A stretch of DNA of 8,947 bases, taken from contig CAZOUM010000088.1 of the NCBI GenBank assembly GCA_964582985.1, forward strand, positions 1 to 8,947, read 5' to 3'. This document shows positions 5,420 through 8,947 of the stretch, one piece after another. The DNA is from CAZQYB01 sp964582985 (GTDB taxonomy: Bacteria; Planctomycetota; Phycisphaerae; Sedimentisphaerales; Anaerobacaceae). The translations under genes and the position numbers were made by a program. Numbering within the stretch: the first letter of the stretch is position 1; each line of letters begins with the position of its first letter. The notes beneath the pieces were generated by a model, which saw only the letters and a list, made by a program, of their open reading frames with translations, made no database searches and was not told where the DNA came from.

Positions 5420-5675
5420 CCTCGTTGTTTAAGCTGGGCACACACCTTTGGTATAAAAGGCCATATTTCTTATCGGTCTACACGTAAGCTACTAAAGTCC
5501 AAACTTGAATTTTCTTCCAAAAGTGCCAAAATCAACGCTTTGCAAATCGGCACAAGGCTTTTATCGGCCAATAAAGCGTGTGTCTTTATAAATTGGGCAC
5601 TAATGTTTTGAGATTGCAGCTAAATTTACAAAATTTTATTGCACTGTCATGAAAGTGCCGAGTTTGGCTCTAATT
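5420..5675. other. Intergenic region, AT-rich, no gene seen
   Basis: No convincing ORF or RNA gene is visible in these 256 bases. Just after the radical SAM stop there is a short stem (GCACT 5641-5645 with AGTGC 5654-5658) which on the minus strand is followed by AATAAAATTTT, a weak terminator candidate. GTGCC/GGCAC pentamers recur (near 5438, 5523, 5549, 5595 and 5655), and the pair at 5523-5527 and 5549-5553 could form a stem. The size of the gap suggests that the small gene and xerC have their own promoter here, but I could not identify a convincing one. Confidence 0.4.
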
Positions 5676-6617
5676 CTAATGGGCCCTGAAGAAGAGCTTT
5701 CCATCTTTTTCCTCAGAAGCGATAAGGCCCTGTCGCTGGAAATGACCGATATACTTCAACACCTCATTGGGATGGAGCCCTAAGCCCAAGCATATATCAT
5801 TTAGCGAGCAAGGCCTGCGTTTCAGCATTGATAACACATCTTCGGGTATAGTTTCAGGTCGCTCAATAAGCTTGCCGTGGCGGCTGAGCAAAAAATCAGC
5901 CACGACCTCACACGTTTCGCCCAGTTTGTCGGCTATAGCCTGAAGCTCTTCGTCATCCAATTTTTGAACACTCGGCTCGGCCACAGGTCGTACCGCAGTA
6001 TTGAGCTGAATCTTGTCGGGGCGGATACGCTTTATTAACTTATTGATTCTGGCAATTTGCCCGGCATCGGTATTTAGACCCCTTACAAGAAACACCTCAA
6101 GCCATATCTGGCCTGGGAACTCCCTTCTAAATGCGCATAAGCCCGAAATCAGCTTTTCAATACTGATATCCCTATGGGGACGATTTATCTTCCGGAAAGT
6201 CTCCTCGTCACCGGCATCTAAAGAAGGCAGGACCACATCGGCCTTTGCGCAGTCGGCCCGCACATCCTGTCTGTACAGCAATGTGCCGTTGGTTAGTATT
6301 GCAACAGGAATATTAGTAATCTTTCTTATACTATCTATCAGCTCGCCAAGGTGTGAATTCAGGGTTGGCTCGCCGGAACCGCTAAAGGTAATAAAATCCG
6401 CCTGCAGGGGCTCGCTTAACCTTGTTTGCAGCTCGGTCAAAACCGGCTTGACGGGGACATACTCTTTGCGTTCAATGGTCTTATTAGTAGTATTGCCAAG
6501 CTGGCAATAGACGCAATCCAGGGTGCAGACCTTAAACGGCACAATATCTACACCAAGACTTCGTCCGAGCCTTCTGGATGGCACGGGCCCAAACAAGTAT
6601 TTTTTTTCTTCAGCCAT
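5676..6617 (-). CDS. Radical SAM protein (COG0731-like)
   Basis: This 313-aa iron-sulfur enzyme is of the radical SAM superfamily. The opening LFGPVPSRRLGRSLGVD and the cluster motif CTLDCVYCQ (C31, C35, C38, binding a 4Fe-4S cluster with S-adenosylmethionine) mark the COG0731 type. The GSGEPTL motif (80-86) corresponds to the SAM-binding GGEP loop, and TNGTLL (109-114) follows as usual. The last 60 residues (about 255-313, from IPEDVLSMLKRRPC) look like a winged-helix domain, a common C-terminal addition in this group. The substrate is not known. Some COG0731 relatives act in tRNA wyosine synthesis, but nothing here shows that role. ATG 6617 is chosen although it lacks a good ribosome-binding site, because an in-frame stop lies about 24 bases upstream. 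A 66-base gap separates it from the lipid kinase gene on the same strand. Confidence 0.9.
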   Translation of the reverse strand: MAEEKKYLFGPVPSRRLGRSLGVDIVPFKVCTLDCVYCQLGNTTNKTIERKEYVPVKPVLTELQTRLSEPLQADFITFSGSGEPTLNSHLGELIDSIRKITNIPVAILTNGTLLYRQDVRADCAKADVVLPSLDAGDEETFRKINRPHRDISIEKLISGLCAFRREFPGQIWLEVFLVRGLNTDAGQIARINKLIKRIRPDKIQLNTAVRPVAEPSVQKLDDEELQAIADKLGETCEVVADFLLSRHGKLIERPETIPEDVLSMLKRRPCSLNDICLGLGLHPNEVLKYIGHFQRQGLIASEEKDGKLFFRAH

Positions 6618-6683
6618 AATCGCATCGCGTATCTTGTATTATGTAAGTTTCCTTATAGTCGGTACGCCGGAGGGACAACGAGC

Positions 6684-7628
6684 TTATCCCAAGGCTCTGA
6701 TAATTCTCGTTCTTATTCCTACCGGCTTAGTAGCTTTCGGGACGAGACAATTGACCGCCTGTGGTATGACGTTGATTTGCATCGGCAAGGCCGGCCCCGG
6801 GTCACCGTCGATCTCAGTCAGCATACCAGGCGCTTGAGAACTTACGGTGATGTTTTTGCCCTTACGGTAAATAACATCGGCGCTATAGGCATGCTGTTTG
6901 AGAATGGTCATCAAGGAATGCTTCAATAAATGGACTTTGGAGGCACATTTATAGATACAGACATCCAACAAACCATCGCTAAAATCCGCATGATGCAATA
7001 TCTGCACGCCGAGAGCATATCTGGAAATATTCCCGACAAAAGCCAATCCACGGTCTTCAAAAACCTCTTCGCCGTCAATTTCCACCTTTATCGGCTCGAA
7101 CCTATAATTCCAGAATGTTCGCCAGAGGGGCCAGAAGTAATCAAAGTAGTCTATATGTCCCTTGCGCTGTTCACTGACACGTTTAACAACCTGCCCGTCA
7201 AACCCAAAACCGGCTATACAGGTAAAACATTTTCCGTTTGCACTTCCCAGGTCCAAAGGTCGGATATCGCCGCCTTCGAAAGTTTTTATTACGGTTATTA
7301 ATCTTTCGTCAAAACCCAGCTCGTTTGCGAGCAAATTCTCAGTTCCGCAGGGCACTATCAGCAAGGGCTTGTCACTTCCTTCCAGGCCGTGCGCGACCTC
7401 CCTGACAGTGCCGTCTCCGCCGACAACAATAACCATTGCACAGTCGTAATCGACGGCGGAATCAGTAGCCAGTTCGCAGGCATCTTCCAAAGAAGCAGTC
7501 AGGCTGACTTTGAGCTTAAAACCCTTCTTGGTAAGGTAACGCTCAAACTGCCGCCCTACCAGTTTACTGCTGCTGGCCCCGGACTTGGGGTTTACAATAT
7601 AGGCGATATAACCATCATCCGGTTTCAT
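6684..7628 (-). CDS. Diacylglycerol-kinase-family lipid kinase
   Basis: This 314-aa cytosolic or membrane-associated kinase would use ATP to phosphorylate a lipid hydroxyl such as diacylglycerol or a related lipid. Visible family motifs are IVNPKSG (11-17), the nucleotide-binding GGDGT (70-74), PCGTENLLA (93-101, the PxGTxN loop), GFGFDGQVV (140-148), DFSDGLLDV (215-223) and DGDP (274-277) near the C-terminus, all in the usual order and spacing. Its length matches YegS/DgkB-type proteins. The exact lipid substrate cannot be told from sequence alone. The gene starts three bases after the stop of the CYTH gene, so it is probably translationally coupled to it. Only a weak AGGG-type ribosome-binding site lies inside the end of the upstream gene. 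Confidence 0.92.
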   Translation of the reverse strand: MKPDDGYIAYIVNPKSGASSSKLVGRQFERYLTKKGFKLKVSLTASLEDACELATDSAVDYDCAMVIVVGGDGTVREVAHGLEGSDKPLLIVPCGTENLLANELGFDERLITVIKTFEGGDIRPLDLGSANGKCFTCIAGFGFDGQVVKRVSEQRKGHIDYFDYFWPLWRTFWNYRFEPIKVEIDGEEVFEDRGLAFVGNISRYALGVQILHHADFSDGLLDVCIYKCASKVHLLKHSLMTILKQHAYSADVIYRKGKNITVSSQAPGMLTEIDGDPGPALPMQINVIPQAVNCLVPKATKPVGIRTRIIRALG

Positions 7629-7631
7629 AAA

Positions 7632-8174
7632 CTACTGCCCTGAATTTTGCTGACGGAGTTTCCTGGCCATCAAACAAGCGTAAGTTTCTACAATGTGCGG
7701 CAGATGAGCCAAACCTAAATTTTTTTGCACTTCAGCGATTTTGTCTTCTTCGGGTCCTTCTATTTCCACAAAACTGCCCAACATCGGCAATTCGTCTAAA
7801 GCGACTTCGCACCGGGCGAGCCGCCAAACTCGACGCTTCTTCTCAACGACCAATACCTGCTTGTATCCCAATTCCGCAAAAAGTTTCTGAGCTGAAGCGG
7901 CATCTTCGATTCCAAGCTCTATTTCCTGTCTTTTCTTGAGCCGGTGCTCTTCTTTGGCGCCTTTGTAGGTTAAAAAAAATTTCTCTTTCTGGTCGGTTAG
8001 CAATCGCCGCAACCGAAGACATTTGTCGCCTTTGGTCAGGGTCGCGTTTACATCATCAAAGTAGTAATCTGTCTGCAACTGCTCTTCTAAAAACTCAGCA
8101 CCGAGCTCGGCCAACTTTTTTACTATTTCTTCGTGCGAATCAACCTTCAGCTTTGCTTCAATTTCGGTACACAT
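7632..8174 (-). CDS. CYTH-domain protein (CyaB/ThTPase-like)
   Basis: This 180-aa protein consists of one CYTH tunnel domain. The N-terminal ExExK signature (EIEAK, residues 4-8) binds the triphosphate with two metal ions. It is followed by QTDYYFD (34-40), LRLRR (53-57), TYKG (69-72), EIELGI (84-89), EKKRRVWRL (111-119) and FVEIEG (135-140), all typical strand motifs of the family. Members act as class IV adenylate cyclase, thiamine triphosphatase or inorganic tripolyphosphatase, and sequence alone does not decide which. Its place between leuS and a lipid kinase does not settle the substrate either. ATG 8174 is preferred over the preceding in-frame TTG at 8177. Neither has a clear ribosome-binding site in the AT-rich 15-base gap after leuS, so coupling to leuS translation is likely. 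Confidence 0.92.
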   Translation of the reverse strand: MCTEIEAKLKVDSHEEIVKKLAELGAEFLEEQLQTDYYFDDVNATLTKGDKCLRLRRLLTDQKEKFFLTYKGAKEEHRLKKRQEIELGIEDAASAQKLFAELGYKQVLVVEKKRRVWRLARCEVALDELPMLGSFVEIEGPEEDKIAEVQKNLGLAHLPHIVETYACLMARKLRQQNSGQ

Positions 8175-8192
8175 CAATTATAATAGATATAT

Positions 8193-8947
8193 TTAGGTGA
8201 TTATGCTTACTACTCTTGCCGTAACGATAATTTTCTTAGCCGGTCTACCGCGCATGGCCGCTTGTACCTTCGCGCTGATTAAGGCTTTGCTCCTTATCTG
8301 CTCTTCATCTGCCTCGGCAGCAGTGACTATTCTGTCCCTTATCTTGCCGTGGACCTGCACTGCGCGTTCAATCTCTTTTTCCTTGATGAGTTCCTTGTCA
8401 TATTCGGGCCAAGGCTCATAAGCGAGCGTGCCGTTATGGCCCAATCTTTGCCAAAGCTCCTCGGCAATGTGCGGTGCAAACGGTGCAAGAATCAGAATGA
8501 ATTTATCGATAACTGATTTGGGTCTGACCGACTGTCTGCCAAGGTGATTTACGAAAATCATCATCGCGCTTATTGCGGTGTTAAAGCTGAAACTCTCAAC
8601 ATCATCACCAACTTTCTTCATCGTCTGGTTCAGCAGCCGCAGCGTCGCTTCATCGGCATCGGTGTCTTTTACTTCGCTGCAAAGCCGGTCAGTATCGGCA
8701 TCAACAATCATTCTCCAAGCCTTCTGCAGAAAACGATAAACCCCCTCGACACCCTGCATACTCCAAGGTTTGATTGACTCGAGAGGCCCCATGAACATTT
8801 CATAAAGCCGCATTGAATCGGTGCCGTAATCGGCAACAACCTTGTCCGGGTTTATTACGTTGCCGCGGGACTTGCTCATCTTCTGGCCATCTTCGCCGAG
8901 AATCATTCCCTGATTGACAAGCTTTTTGAACGGCTCTTTGGTGCTGA
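8193..8947 (-). CDS. leuS: Leucyl-tRNA synthetase, C-terminal part
   Basis: The last 250 residues of leucyl-tRNA synthetase are visible; the 5' part of the gene lies beyond the window edge. The reading frame runs open past the internal Met codon at 8906 to the window end (STKEPFKKLVNQGMILG), so 8906 is not a start. The class I signature KMSKS (visible residues 22-26, in GQKMSKSRGNVINP) is followed by the helical anticodon-binding domain (ESFSFNTAISAMMIFVN, LAPFAPHIAEELWQRLG) and the C-terminal domain with VHGKIRDR and a final KKIIVTARVVSII stretch. The enzyme charges tRNA-Leu in the cytoplasm. The full protein is usually above 800 aa. It is the most upstream visible gene of the minus-strand cluster, so the cluster's main promoter is probably outside the window. 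Confidence 0.96.
   Translation of the reverse strand, partial: STKEPFKKLVNQGMILGEDGQKMSKSRGNVINPDKVVADYGTDSMRLYEMFMGPLESIKPWSMQGVEGVYRFLQKAWRMIVDADTDRLCSEVKDTDADEATLRLLNQTMKKVGDDVESFSFNTAISAMMIFVNHLGRQSVRPKSVIDKFILILAPFAPHIAEELWQRLGHNGTLAYEPWPEYDKELIKEKEIERAVQVHGKIRDRIVTAAEADEEQIRSKALISAKVQAAMRGRPAKKIIVTARVVSIIT

Overview
The window looks like chromosomal DNA from a planctomycete, most likely of the Phycisphaerae/Sedimentisphaerales type. This is inferred from three things: a PEP-CTERM protein, a very large exported protein ending in the dockerin-like tail common in that group, and the gene families on the minus strand. No rRNA or other marker here proves the lineage.

Left half, plus strand (about 1-3907): an exported-protein locus. 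A non-coding leader with several inverted repeats (1-188) is followed by a possible 36-codon small ORF with a strong Shine-Dalgarno (189-299). Next comes a 181-aa secreted protein with a PEP-CTERM sorting tail (334-879). Between 879 and 983 lies what looks like the orphan tail of a second PEP-CTERM protein, in another reading frame. A 970-aa mosaic exported protein follows (995-3907). Its parts are a signal peptide, a formylglycine-generating-enzyme-like (SUMF1) domain without the catalytic cysteines, a glycine-rich right-handed beta-helix, a beta-sandwich-like segment and a C-terminal dockerin-like module. Both proteins should leave the cytoplasm, and each carries a different C-terminal sorting or attachment device.

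Middle (3908-4042): a low-complexity purine-rich repeat and a symmetrical hairpin flanked by A and T runs, which probably ends transcription from both sides.

Right half, minus strand (8947 down to 4043): a head-to-tail housekeeping cluster. In transcription order it holds leuS (only the 3' part is inside the window), a CYTH-domain phosphohydrolase/cyclase-family protein, a diacylglycerol-kinase-family lipid kinase, a COG0731-type radical SAM protein, a small unrecognised protein of about 80 aa, and a XerC/XerD tyrosine recombinase. Spacing is tight from leuS to the lipid kinase (15 and 3 bp). It then loosens to 66 bp, 256-283 bp and 84 bp, so the last two genes may be transcribed separately.

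The points most worth a second look are the mosaic origin of the 970-aa protein, the orphan PEP-CTERM tail in front of it, an in-frame palindrome-rich insertion in the recombinase gene, and a long imperfect hairpin just upstream of that gene. I see no complete transposon, CRISPR array, defence system, tRNA or rRNA, and no clearly new multi-gene system.
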